Positions 52,777-60,934 of a DNA stretch of 64,000 bases are shown here, piece by piece. The position numbers and the translations under genes were made by a program. The DNA comes from Christiangramia portivictoriae DSM 23547 (lineage in GTDB: Bacteria; Bacteroidota; Bacteroidia; Flavobacteriales; Flavobacteriaceae). The notes beneath the pieces were generated by a model. The model did not search any database and was not told where the DNA came from. It saw only the letters and a program-made list of their open reading frames with translations. Every line of letters begins with the position of its first letter. The stretch's first letter is position 1. The DNA lies in NCBI RefSeq assembly GCF_000423045.1, contig NZ_AUHF01000001.1, forward strand, positions 744,001 to 808,000, read 5' to 3'.

Positions 52777-53812
52777 GGTTGGAAGCAAATTAATTCAGCA
52801 GATCATCGCCGAGAAAGATCAACTTTTGAACAATTCAGAACTGGAGATCAGGATTATCCTGATTGCAAATTCCAGTAATTTGATTACAGATCATCTGGGA
52901 TTTGATGAACAATGGAAAGATCGCTTTGATAAGGAGAAACGTTCTTACCATTTCCAAGATATTCTGAGGTATTTCGCAAAGAATGAGTTCAGGAATTTAA
53001 TTTCCATAGATACAACAGCAAGCGAAAGTTTGCCTGAGAATTATATTGATTTGATAGAACATGGAAGTCATATAGTAGCTGCGAACAAGGTAGCAAACAC
53101 GCTAAGTCTGCAATTTTACGAGAACTTAAGAACGGCTTTAAAAAAACACCATAAAATTTTTCAATACGAAACCAATGTGGGAGCTGGATTGCCGGTGGTG
53201 GAAACCATTAAAAGTCTGTATGATTCTGGTGAGCGGGTAACCAGGATCCGTGGAGTTTTCTCCGGTTCCCTCAGCTATATATTTAATACCTATTCCAGGC
53301 AGAATGTTCAATTTTCAGAAGTACTACGGAAGGCCGGAGAATTGGGGTATACCGAGCCAGATGCCAGAGTGGATTTAAGTGGGAAGGATGTAGCCAGAAA
53401 ATTATTAATTCTTGCACGTGAACTTCAGTTAAAGAAAGAGCTGAAAGAAGTAAGTATTCAATCTTTACTTCCTACGTCCCTGAATGGTGGAACCAGTTTA
53501 CAGTATTTTCAGAAGCAGATTTCAATTTTAGACGACATTTTTCAGAAGCATAAAGATGAGAACAAGAGCGGCGAAGTATTGCGTTATGTGGGGGAACTCA
53601 ATGTGGAAAATGGAAGTCTGGAAGCGAGATTGATCTCAGCGAATGCTGCAACTCCGCTGGGCCAGATCGATGGTACCGATAATATTTTTGAGATCTATTC
53701 TGAATCCTATAAGGATTTTCCACTGGTGATCCAGGGAGCGGGAGCAGGAATAGATGTTACCGCGCGAGGTGTTTTTAGTGATATTCTGAAGTTAAACAAA
53801 CAATTAAATTAA
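52739..53812 (+). CDS. hom: Homoserine dehydrogenase
   Basis: A 357-residue enzyme reducing aspartate semialdehyde to homoserine. LALFGPGKVGSKLIQQI binds NAD(P), VAANKVANTL holds the conserved Lys, YETNVGAGLPVVETIKSL the substrate region, and LGYTEPDARVDLSGKDVARK the catalytic Asp/Lys area. It lacks an aspartokinase domain and an ACT domain, so it is the short form, apparently not under threonine feedback through ACT. Placed between metX and metZ, it supplies homoserine for methionine. Confidence 0.93.
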   Translation: MKIINLALFGPGKVGSKLIQQIIAEKDQLLNNSELEIRIILIANSSNLITDHLGFDEQWKDRFDKEKRSYHFQDILRYFAKNEFRNLISIDTTASESLPENYIDLIEHGSHIVAANKVANTLSLQFYENLRTALKKHHKIFQYETNVGAGLPVVETIKSLYDSGERVTRIRGVFSGSLSYIFNTYSRQNVQFSEVLRKAGELGYTEPDARVDLSGKDVARKLLILARELQLKKELKEVSIQSLLPTSLNGGTSLQYFQKQISILDDIFQKHKDENKSGEVLRYVGELNVENGSLEARLISANAATPLGQIDGTDNIFEIYSESYKDFPLVIQGAGAGIDVTARGVFSDILKLNKQLN

Positions 53813-53816
53813 AGGG

Positions 53817-54980
53817 ATGACAAAATTTGAAACCATAGCGGTACGAACGCAATTGGAACGAACATCATTTCAGGAGCACTCCACACCAATGTATCTAACC
53901 TCCAGCTACGTCTTTGAGGATTCAGAAGACATGCGTGCGAGTTTTGCTGAAGAGAAGGAGCGCAATATTTACAGTCGGTATTCAAACCCCAATACTTCAG
54001 AATTTATAGATAAGGTGGTGCAGATGGAAGGAGCTGAAGATGGCTTTGCTTTCGCGACAGGTATGGCAGCCGTGTTTTCGACTTTGGCAGCCCTGCTGGA
54101 TAGCGGCGATCATGTGGTTTCATCCCGTTCGATATTTGGATCAACTCATGGTTTATTTACCAGGTATTTTCCAAAATGGAATATTTCACATGATTATTTT
54201 GATGTGAATGCGCCGGAAGTTATTGAAAGTTTGATCAAACCTAATACTAAAGTCCTGTTTGCAGAATCACCTACCAATCCCGGAGTGGATATTCTGGACC
54301 TGGAGTTGCTTGGGAAAATTGCCAGAAAACATGATCTTATCCTGATCATCGATAACTGCTTTGCCACCCCGTATATACAGAATCCGATTAAATATGGGGC
54401 AGACCTGGTCATACATTCGGCTACAAAATTGATGGACGGGCAGGGCAGGGTTCTAGGTGGAATTACCGTTGGGAATAGAGCATTAATACGTGAGATCTAT
54501 CTGTTTAGCAGGAATACGGGGCCGGCATTATCGCCATTTAATGCCTGGGTCTTATCAAAAAGCCTGGAAACACTGGCTATAAGGTTGGAAAAACATTGTG
54601 AAAATGCGCTGAAAGTTGCAGGGTTTCTAGAGTCTATACCTGCGGTTGAAACCGTAAAATATCCGTTCTTAAAATCTCATCCTCAATATGAAGTGGCAAA
54701 AAAACAAATGAGACTGGGTGGAAATGTAGTGGCATTTCAGATCAAGGGCGGATTGGAAGCAGGCAGAAAATTCATAGATAGCCTGGAACTGTGTTCAAGA
54801 TCTGCAAATCTTGGAGATACAAGAACGATCGTGACTCATCCTGCTTCCACAACGCATAGTAAATTAAACAATGAAGAATTGAAAGCGGTAGGAATTTCAG
54901 AAAGCCTGGTGAGAATTTCGGTGGGTCTGGAACATGTAGAAGATATTATTAATGATCTTAAAAAGGCCTTGCAGGAATAG
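53817..54980 (+). CDS. metZ: O-succinylhomoserine sulfhydrylase-type PLP enzyme
   Basis: A 387-residue trans-sulfuration-family enzyme. NIYSRYSNPNTSEFIDKV, FATGMAAVFSTLAALLDSGD and the PLP lysine in HSATKLMDGQGRVLGG are clear. The DGQGRVLGG loop is that of MetZ (O-succinylhomoserine sulfhydrylase) rather than cystathionine gamma-synthase. It may duplicate or complement MetY, so the operon would have two sulfhydrylases. Cystathionine gamma-synthase activity is an alternative. It starts 4 bases after hom. Confidence 0.86.
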   Translation: MTKFETIAVRTQLERTSFQEHSTPMYLTSSYVFEDSEDMRASFAEEKERNIYSRYSNPNTSEFIDKVVQMEGAEDGFAFATGMAAVFSTLAALLDSGDHVVSSRSIFGSTHGLFTRYFPKWNISHDYFDVNAPEVIESLIKPNTKVLFAESPTNPGVDILDLELLGKIARKHDLILIIDNCFATPYIQNPIKYGADLVIHSATKLMDGQGRVLGGITVGNRALIREIYLFSRNTGPALSPFNAWVLSKSLETLAIRLEKHCENALKVAGFLESIPAVETVKYPFLKSHPQYEVAKKQMRLGGNVVAFQIKGGLEAGRKFIDSLELCSRSANLGDTRTIVTHPASTTHSKLNNEELKAVGISESLVRISVGLEHVEDIINDLKKALQE

Positions 54981-55013
54981 CAATAGCAGTCGGAAATTTT
55001 TTATTTTCGTTTC

Positions 55014-55427
55014 ATGCTTTCCAAAAAGACCAAGTATGGTATCAAAGCGCTAACGTATATAGCGCGAAAAGATGAAAAATTACCTGTTCAGGCTTCTGAA
55101 ATTTCAGAAAGTGAGAATATTTCTCAGAAGTTCCTGGAGAGTATTATGCTGGAACTTAGAAAATCTGGTTTTCTAGGATCGAAGAAGGGGAAAGGTGGAG
55201 GTTATTATTTAATAAAAAAGCCTTCAGAAATTAAGATGACCGCAGTGATCAGGGTGCTGGAAGGACCCATAGCCATGGTTCCCTGCGTTAGTCTTAATTA
55301 CTATGAAAAATGCGATGACTGTCCAGATGAAGACGCCTGTTCTGTTCATAAATTGATGATACAGGTGAGGGATGCATCGTTGAATGTACTTGGAGAAAAT
55401 ACCCTTGCAGACATTGCCTTTAGGTAA
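55014..55427 (+). CDS. Rrf2-family regulator with cysteine cluster
   Basis: A 137-residue winged-helix regulator. MLSKKTKYGIKALTYIAR is the Rrf2 opening, followed by ISQKFLESIMLELRKSGFLG with the recognition helix and the wing KGKGGGYYLIK. The C-terminal half has four cysteines spaced C-x8-C-x2-C-x5-C, suited to a metal or Fe-S cluster as in IscR or NsrR, although the spacing differs. CymR, also Rrf2, controls cysteine metabolism in Firmicutes. Its position between the methionine and sulfate-assimilation operons suggests it regulates one or both; that is inference. Confidence 0.9.
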   Translation: MLSKKTKYGIKALTYIARKDEKLPVQASEISESENISQKFLESIMLELRKSGFLGSKKGKGGGYYLIKKPSEIKMTAVIRVLEGPIAMVPCVSLNYYEKCDDCPDEDACSVHKLMIQVRDASLNVLGENTLADIAFR

Positions 55428-55466
55428 TGACAAGGGTGTTAAAATAAAATTTTTTTTAAAAATAAA

Positions 55467-55497
55467 TTGGTGTTTAAATAAACGAAGTCTAGTTTTG
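55467..55497 (+). promoter_or_regulatory. Promoter of the sulfate-assimilation operon with spacer dyad
   Basis: TTG (55467-55469), 20 bases, then TAGTTTTG (55490-55497), a full -7 match. GTTTA-AA-TAAAC (55472-55483), an inverted repeat, lies between the two elements, a natural place for a repressor such as the Rrf2 protein encoded just upstream. Confidence 0.65.
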
Positions 55498-55544
55498 CTT
55501 AAAACCTAGTAAACCGATAGGATTATAGTTTTAATGAAGAGCGT

Positions 55545-55802
55545 ATGTTGATGTTACTGAATCGAACTAAAGAGAAAAGTACCTACAAAAAGGACAGGAT
55601 TACGGAGCGACCGCTTCGAAGCATTCTTAAAACTATAAGTTGGAGAATAGTAGGTACACTGGATACGATAATGATCTCATGGTTTCTCACAGGTAATATA
55701 GAAACTGCTCTCGCTATTGGATCTGTAGAACTGGTGACGAAAATGGTCCTGTATTTCGGGCACGAGCGACTCTGGAACTTGATACCGTATGGAAAGGAAT
55801 AG
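55545..55802 (+). CDS. DUF2061 small membrane protein
   Basis: An 85-residue protein with the DUF2061 core: RSILKTISWRIVGTLDTIMI, a membrane span, and GSVELVTKMVLYFGHERLW. The family is repeatedly found next to sulfate-assimilation genes and fused to or near cysteine-pathway enzymes, but its function is not established; a role in sulfate or sulfite movement has been suggested. ATG at 55551 is an alternative start. First gene of the cys operon, 81 bases ahead of cysH. Confidence 0.85.
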   Translation: MLMLLNRTKEKSTYKKDRITERPLRSILKTISWRIVGTLDTIMISWFLTGNIETALAIGSVELVTKMVLYFGHERLWNLIPYGKE

Positions 55803-55806
55803 TCTT

Positions 55807-55852
55807 AGTATAAGCCAACCACTATTAGCAGAGTTAATAGTCGTTTTATACT
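55807..55852 (+). promoter_or_regulatory. Nested dyad between DUF2061 and cysH
   Basis: AGTATAA (55807-55813) pairs with TTATACT (55846-55852), enclosing a second dyad ACTATTA/TAATAGT (55821-55841). Together they could fold into one long interrupted hairpin or form two operator sites ahead of cysH. Only a weak T-run follows, so it is not an obvious terminator. Confidence 0.4.
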
Positions 55853-55883
55853 CTTAATTGACGAATGTAAAACTTAGAAGCAA

Positions 55884-56513
55884 ATGAAAAAGTATAGCGA
55901 TAAGGAATTAGAAAAGCTTAATAGTCAGTTACGCGGAGTTGCTCCTTCAGAAATTATTCAATGGGTTTTAACCTCTAGTACCAATCCGGTTTTGACTACA
56001 AACTTCAGACCCTATGAGGTAGCTATTTTGCATGCATGTACTCGGGTAAATAATGCGATGAAGATCATCTGGTGTGATACTGGTTATAATACACTGCCTA
56101 CCTATAAACATGCTCAATTTCTTATAGATCATTTAGATCTAAAAGTAGAACTGTATACACCGAGACAAACTGCGGCCTACAGAGATGCCTATTTTGGTGG
56201 TATCCCAGGTATTGATTCACCAGATCATGAGGAATTTAGCAGGCAGGTGAAGCTAGAGCCATTCCAGCGAGCAATGGCAGAACAGAAGCCAGACGTATGG
56301 TTTACGAATCTTAGAAAAGGACAAACAAATTTTAGAGACAGCATCGATATTCTAAGTTATAGTAAAGACGGGCTTCTTAAAGTAAGTCCTTTCTACCACT
56401 GGTCAGACGAAAAATTAGATGAATATTTAAGAGAGCACAAGTTGCCTAATGAATTTAAATATTTCGACCCTACAAAAGTATTAGATAATCGAGAGTGTGG
56501 TTTGCACGCATAA
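55884..56513 (+). CDS. cysH: Phosphoadenylyl-/adenylyl-sulfate reductase
   Basis: A 209-residue enzyme reducing activated sulfate to sulfite. IIWCDTGYNT and YTPRQTAAYRDAYFGG shape the nucleotide site; the C-terminal ECGLHA carries the catalytic cysteine. The two Cys pairs that bind the [4Fe-4S] cluster of APS reductases are absent, which would normally mean a PAPS reductase. Yet no APS kinase (cysC) is present or fused to cysN here. So either cysC is elsewhere or this is a cluster-free enzyme acting on APS. Confidence 0.9.
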   Translation: MKKYSDKELEKLNSQLRGVAPSEIIQWVLTSSTNPVLTTNFRPYEVAILHACTRVNNAMKIIWCDTGYNTLPTYKHAQFLIDHLDLKVELYTPRQTAAYRDAYFGGIPGIDSPDHEEFSRQVKLEPFQRAMAEQKPDVWFTNLRKGQTNFRDSIDILSYSKDGLLKVSPFYHWSDEKLDEYLREHKLPNEFKYFDPTKVLDNRECGLHA

Positions 56514-56523
56514 AAGTTTATAA

Positions 56524-57423
56524 ATGAATTCAATTCTACATCAAAATACGTTGGAAAGCGAAGCTATCTACATCTTCAGAGAAGTTGTGGCGCAATTCGA
56601 AAATCCCGTTCTGTTATTTTCCGGCGGAAAAGATTCTATTACATTGGTACGTCTGGCTCAAAAGGCTTTTTATCCTGCGAGAATCCCATTTCCACTAATG
56701 CACATAGATACCGGTCATAATTTTCCTGAAACTATCGAGTTCAGAGATCGATTAGTTGAGGAACTCGGGCTTAACCTTATCGTACGAAAAGTTCAGGATG
56801 ATATAGATAAAGGCATTTCCATTGAAGAAACAGGTAAATACTCCAGCAGAAATTCACTGCAAACCAATACTCTTTTAAGTGCTATTGAGGAGTATAAATT
56901 TGACGCATGTATAGGTGGAGCAAGAAGGGATGAAGAAAAAGCTCGTGCAAAAGAAAGAATTTTTTCAGTAAGAAATGACTTTGGAGAATGGGATGAAAAG
57001 AATCAACGGCCGGAGGTTTTCGATATGCTGAATGGTCGTATCGATATTGGCCAGAATGTTAGAGTATTTCCCATTTCAAACTGGACTGAATTGGATGTTT
57101 GGAGTTATATAGATGCTGAAAAGATTGAAATTCCTTCCATTTATTTTGCGCACGAGCGAGAGATTTTTGAAAGAGATGGTTTGATCTGGACAGCTTCAGA
57201 ACATGTTTACAAAGATGATCATGAGCTAACAAAACTAAAAACTATTCGATTTAGAACTGTAGGCGATATCACCTGTACGGCTGCAGTAGAATCTGAAGCA
57301 GATACCGTCGAAAAGATTATCAAGGAAATAAGTGAGTCGGCTATTTCAGAAAGAGGTGCAAGGATCGATGATAAAAGATCTGAGGCCGCCATGGAAACAA
57401 GAAAGCAACAAGGTTATTTCTAA
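56524..57423 (+). CDS. cysD: Sulfate adenylyltransferase small subunit
   Basis: A 299-residue PP-loop ATPase that adenylates sulfate with CysN. FSGGKDSITLVRLAQKAF is the PP-loop, HIDTGHNFPETIEFRD the substrate region, and GGARRDEEKARAKERIFSVR the conserved basic stretch. Length matches CysD. It begins 10 bases after cysH and ends 13 bases before cysN in the same operon. Confidence 0.96.
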   Translation: MNSILHQNTLESEAIYIFREVVAQFENPVLLFSGGKDSITLVRLAQKAFYPARIPFPLMHIDTGHNFPETIEFRDRLVEELGLNLIVRKVQDDIDKGISIEETGKYSSRNSLQTNTLLSAIEEYKFDACIGGARRDEEKARAKERIFSVRNDFGEWDEKNQRPEVFDMLNGRIDIGQNVRVFPISNWTELDVWSYIDAEKIEIPSIYFAHEREIFERDGLIWTASEHVYKDDHELTKLKTIRFRTVGDITCTAAVESEADTVEKIIKEISESAISERGARIDDKRSEAAMETRKQQGYF

Positions 57424-57436
57424 AATAAAGAATAGA

Positions 57437-58681
57437 ATGGAAGTATTAAAAATAGCAACAGCAGGAAGCGTGGATGACGGTAAAAGTACACTTATTGGCA
57501 GACTTCTTTATGATACCAAATCTTTAACTGTAGATAAGCTGGAAGCAATTGATAGGGTAAGCAAGAAAAATGGTTTGGATTACCTTGATTTTTCACTAGC
57601 GACAGACGGTCTGGTAGCTGAAAGAGAGCAGGGAATCACTATAGATGTAGCTCATATCTACTTCTCCACGCCAAATAAAAGTTATATCATCGCAGACACC
57701 CCAGGGCACATAGAATATACCAGGAACATGGTAACCGGTGCTTCCACCTCGCAAGCTTCAATTATCCTGATAGATGCAAGAAAAGGTGTGATCGAGCAAA
57801 CTTACCGGCACTTTTTTATAAATAATTTGTTGAGAGTCAAAGAAGTTATTGTTGCCATAAATAAAATGGATCTAGTCAATTACTCTGAAGAGGTATTCAA
57901 TAATATCATTAAGGAATTTGATGAGTTAAAAAGAAAAAGTGATTTCCAGGACCAGAACCTCACTTTTATTCCAGTGAGCGCTTTATGGGGAGAGAATATT
58001 GCTGAAAAGTCTACCGCTATGTCCTGGTATCAGGGGCAAACCATTCTGGAACATCTAGAAGATCTAAAAGCTGATGATTTTGCGGAAGAAAGTCAGGCTA
58101 GGTTTTCTATTCAAACGGTAATAAGGCCTAAAACCGAAGAATTTCATGATTATCGTGGTTATGCAGGAAAAATTAATGGGAGTAGCTTTAAAGTAGGAGA
58201 TGAAGTAACCGTTTTACCATCATTAACGACTTCTAAAATTAAAAACATTCATTTTTTCGAGGAAACTTTTGATGAAGCTCCAGCAGGAAGTTCTGTAACT
58301 ATTAGCCTGGCAGATGATATAAACATCTCGAGAGGCGACATGCTGGTGAAGACTCAAGAGGTTCCTGAAGAAACAAAAGTTGTGGATGCCATGGTTTGCT
58401 GGATGGACAATCAACCCTTGGTTCCTGGCAAAAAATATGTTTTTCAGCATAATACTAACGGTGTTTTGGCCAAAATAGACAATGTAGAAAGTCATATTGA
58501 TTTAAATTTTGGAACCGAAAAGAATGTCACCTCCCTTAGTCTGAATGATATTGGAAGTGTAAAGATCAAACTAAGTAAACCCATTTTTGCCGACAGTTAT
58601 AATTCCAACCGGTCAAATGGGCGATTCATCCTGGTAGATACACAAACAAACACCACCGCTGGCGTTGGTTTTATACAGTAA
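57437..58681 (+). CDS. cysN: Sulfate adenylyltransferase large subunit (GTPase)
   Basis: A 414-residue GTPase that drives sulfate adenylation. GSVDDGKSTLIGRLLYDT is the P-loop, ADTPGHIEYTRNM the G3 and NKMDLV the G4 motif, followed by two beta-barrel domains. The ATG at 57437 is chosen because the protein then begins directly with the GTPase fold; a GTG far upstream lies inside cysD. No C-terminal APS kinase domain is fused. A Met/Cys leader peptide and terminator follow at once. Confidence 0.95.
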   Translation: MEVLKIATAGSVDDGKSTLIGRLLYDTKSLTVDKLEAIDRVSKKNGLDYLDFSLATDGLVAEREQGITIDVAHIYFSTPNKSYIIADTPGHIEYTRNMVTGASTSQASIILIDARKGVIEQTYRHFFINNLLRVKEVIVAINKMDLVNYSEEVFNNIIKEFDELKRKSDFQDQNLTFIPVSALWGENIAEKSTAMSWYQGQTILEHLEDLKADDFAEESQARFSIQTVIRPKTEEFHDYRGYAGKINGSSFKVGDEVTVLPSLTTSKIKNIHFFEETFDEAPAGSSVTISLADDINISRGDMLVKTQEVPEETKVVDAMVCWMDNQPLVPGKKYVFQHNTNGVLAKIDNVESHIDLNFGTEKNVTSLSLNDIGSVKIKLSKPIFADSYNSNRSNGRFILVDTQTNTTAGVGFIQ

Positions 58682-58693
58682 TATCAATTTAAA

Positions 58694-58756
58694 ATGAACC
58701 TCTTCATTTTCAATAATCTATCAAATATGTGTATGTGCCATTCGCCTCACACTTAG
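58694..58756 (+). CDS. Leader peptide 3 (Met/Cys) before sulfite reductase
   Basis: A 20-codon open frame with NMCMC at residues 11-15 (ATG TGT ATG TGC), ending HSPHT. ACACTTAGGAG (58749-58759), overlapping its stop codon, can pair with CTTTTAAGTGT (58790-58800) in the terminator that follows: 11 pairs, two of them G-U. A ribosome finishing the peptide would cover this segment and allow termination; stalling at Met/Cys codons would free it. It is the same design as the two metY leaders, but inside an operon. Not demonstrated. Confidence 0.8.
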   Translation: MNLFIFNNLSNMCMCHSPHT

Positions 58757-58781
58757 GAGTCCGTTTTATAAACTGAATTAT

Positions 58782-58821
58782 AAAAAGTCCTTTTAAGTGT
58801 CATTCTTACAAGGACTTTTTT
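58782..58821 (+). terminator. Attenuator terminator 3
   Basis: AAAAAGTCCTT, a 17-base loop and AAGGACTTTTT with a further T. It lies between cysN and sulfite reductase, so it can cut off the distal half of the operon. Confidence 0.88.
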
Positions 58822-58840
58822 CATTTAAATAATCAAGATC

Positions 58841-60934
58841 ATGCAAAGTTTTAGAACCGAAATCGAAAATCCCGTTGTCGAAAAAGATATCCTGGATTTA
58901 GAAAAAAAGATCAGGCTTTTTCGAGAAGGAAAAGCAGATGAAGAGAAATTTCGCAGCCTGCGTCTGGCACGCGGAGTTTATGGACAGCGACAGTCGGGAG
59001 TTCAAATGGTTCGTATAAAACTGCCATTTGGAAAGGTAACTTCAGAGCAATTGCATCGAATTGCTGATGTTTCCGACGAATATTCCAGGGGCCGATTGCA
59101 TATCACCACCAGGCAGGATATCCAGATTCACTACGTAAGCCTGGACCGCACTCCCGAGCTTTGGGCACAACTGGAAAAGGATGATGTCACCCTTAGAGAA
59201 GCCTGCGGAAATACGGTAAGAAACATCACTGCATCACCAACCGCTGGGATAGATCCCAATGAGCCTTTCGATGTTTCACCTTATGCACATGCTGCATTTC
59301 AGTTTTTTCTTCGGAATCCTGTTTGCCAGGAAATGGGTAGGAAGTTTAAGATGTCCTTTTCTTCTTCAGATGAAGATACTGCCCTTAGTTATATACATGA
59401 TCTTGGTTTTATCGCTAAACTGAAGGATGGAAAACGTGGTTTTAAAGTGATGCTTGGAGGCGGACTCGGTTCCCAGCCGAGGCATGCAGACGAGCTTTAT
59501 GATTTTGTTCCTGCGGAAGAGATTATTCCACTTATCGAGGGCGTGCTCCGCGTATTTGATCGACATGGTGAACGTGCCAAACGTCTTAAAGCCAGGATGA
59601 AATTTCTGCTGAAGGACATAGGAAAAGAAGCTTTTATGGAACTCGTCGAGGAGCAAAAAACCGCACTTTCAAAGCAAATTCCTGAATTTGAAATTGAAAG
59701 ATTCGAAGCAGCTCCACCATTACAGCAGGTTGAAGTTCCTTCCGTAGAAATTGAAGATGAAAATCATTTTGAAAACTGGAGAAATACCAACGTTTTTGCA
59801 CAAAAGCAGGAGGGTTTGTTTGCTATTGGTATTCGTGTCCCACTTGGTGATTTCTATACTGGTGGTACGAGGCAGCTTGCCGACCTGGTAAAAAAATATG
59901 CAGGTAACGAGTTGCGATTGACTTTAAGACAGGATATTTTGATTCGTCACGTCCGGCAGGAACTCATCCCATTTTTTTATACTGAACTTAAAAAACTTGG
60001 GTACGCTGAAGTTGGGTACAATAAAACTGTAGACATTACTGCCTGCCCGGGGACCGATACCTGTAATCTTGGTATTGCCAGTAGCACCGGAATCGCCGAT
60101 GTGCTGGAAGATGTTCTCAAAGAGGAATACCCGCAATTTACTAATGGTAAGGATATCACCATCAAAATAAGTGGTTGTATGAACGCCTGTGGACAGCATA
60201 ATATGGCTGAAATTGGTTTCCAGGGAATGTCTATAAAGGTCGGAAAAACGGTTGCACCGGCACTTCAGGTGTTACTTGGTGGTGGAACGCTTGGCAATGG
60301 TCAGGGTAGATTTGCAGACAAACTTGTAAAAGTTCCCAGCAAACGAGGCCCGGAAGCATTGAGACTGATCTTGAACGATTACGAAGCAAATTCTGAAGCC
60401 GGGGAAAAATTTGTAGCATATTATGATCGTCAGGAAAAAACCTATTTCTATGATTTGCTGAAAGATCTTGCAGACACTTCCAATATTTCTGAAAATGAGT
60501 TTGTGGATTGGGGTCATGAAACTCCATATATCAAGGCTGTAGGAGTAGGGGAATGCGCCGGGGTCGTCATCGATCTTATTGCCACTTTGTTGTTTGAAAG
60601 TGAAGAGAAGATCGATAATGCAAAAGCTGCCCTGGAAAGGAAGGATTGGGCAGACAGTATTTATCATGCCTATACTTCAATTGTCAACTCTGCAAAAGCC
60701 CTGCTGTTGGCTGAAGATATCAAAACGAATACCCAGGCCGGGATCATTGCGCAATTTGATGAACTTTTCATAGAAACCGGCAAGATCGATCTGGCAACTA
60801 CTTTCAAAGAATTTGCTTACCAGTTAAACCAGCATGAACCCAGCGCGAACTTTGCCAGAAAGTATCTGGAGGATGCGCAGTTATTTCTGAATAGAGTGGA
60901 TGTTTATAGAACAAAGGAGGTGCAAAATGTTTAA
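58841..60934 (+). CDS. Sulfite (nitrite/sulfite) reductase with C-terminal HEPN domain
   Basis: A 697-residue siroheme/[4Fe-4S] enzyme reducing sulfite to sulfide. The two ferredoxin-like and two catalytic repeats are typical; the cluster cysteines are in ACPGTDTC (near residue 402) and GCMNACGQ (near residue 445). ISEYSRGRLHITTRQDIQIH-like sequence (in VSDEYSRGRLHITTRQD) binds siroheme. After about residue 580 comes a ~110-residue helical HEPN domain (SIYHAYTSIVNSAKALLLAE). A HEPN fusion is unusual outside Bacteroidota; its role is unknown. It overlaps cobA by 8 bases. Confidence 0.93.
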   Translation: MQSFRTEIENPVVEKDILDLEKKIRLFREGKADEEKFRSLRLARGVYGQRQSGVQMVRIKLPFGKVTSEQLHRIADVSDEYSRGRLHITTRQDIQIHYVSLDRTPELWAQLEKDDVTLREACGNTVRNITASPTAGIDPNEPFDVSPYAHAAFQFFLRNPVCQEMGRKFKMSFSSSDEDTALSYIHDLGFIAKLKDGKRGFKVMLGGGLGSQPRHADELYDFVPAEEIIPLIEGVLRVFDRHGERAKRLKARMKFLLKDIGKEAFMELVEEQKTALSKQIPEFEIERFEAAPPLQQVEVPSVEIEDENHFENWRNTNVFAQKQEGLFAIGIRVPLGDFYTGGTRQLADLVKKYAGNELRLTLRQDILIRHVRQELIPFFYTELKKLGYAEVGYNKTVDITACPGTDTCNLGIASSTGIADVLEDVLKEEYPQFTNGKDITIKISGCMNACGQHNMAEIGFQGMSIKVGKTVAPALQVLLGGGTLGNGQGRFADKLVKVPSKRGPEALRLILNDYEANSEAGEKFVAYYDRQEKTYFYDLLKDLADTSNISENEFVDWGHETPYIKAVGVGECAGVVIDLIATLLFESEEKIDNAKAALERKDWADSIYHAYTSIVNSAKALLLAEDIKTNTQAGIIAQFDELFIETGKIDLATTFKEFAYQLNQHEPSANFARKYLEDAQLFLNRVDVYRTKEVQNV

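Noticed and set aside
55534-55551. Five-codon frame MKSVC overlapping the DUF2061 start as a fourth Cys leader
   Set aside because: Too short, a single Cys codon, and no terminator follows. Chance is likely.
57332-57436. GTG at 57332 as the start of cysN
   Set aside because: It would overlap cysD by about 90 bases and add 35 non-family residues before the GTPase fold.
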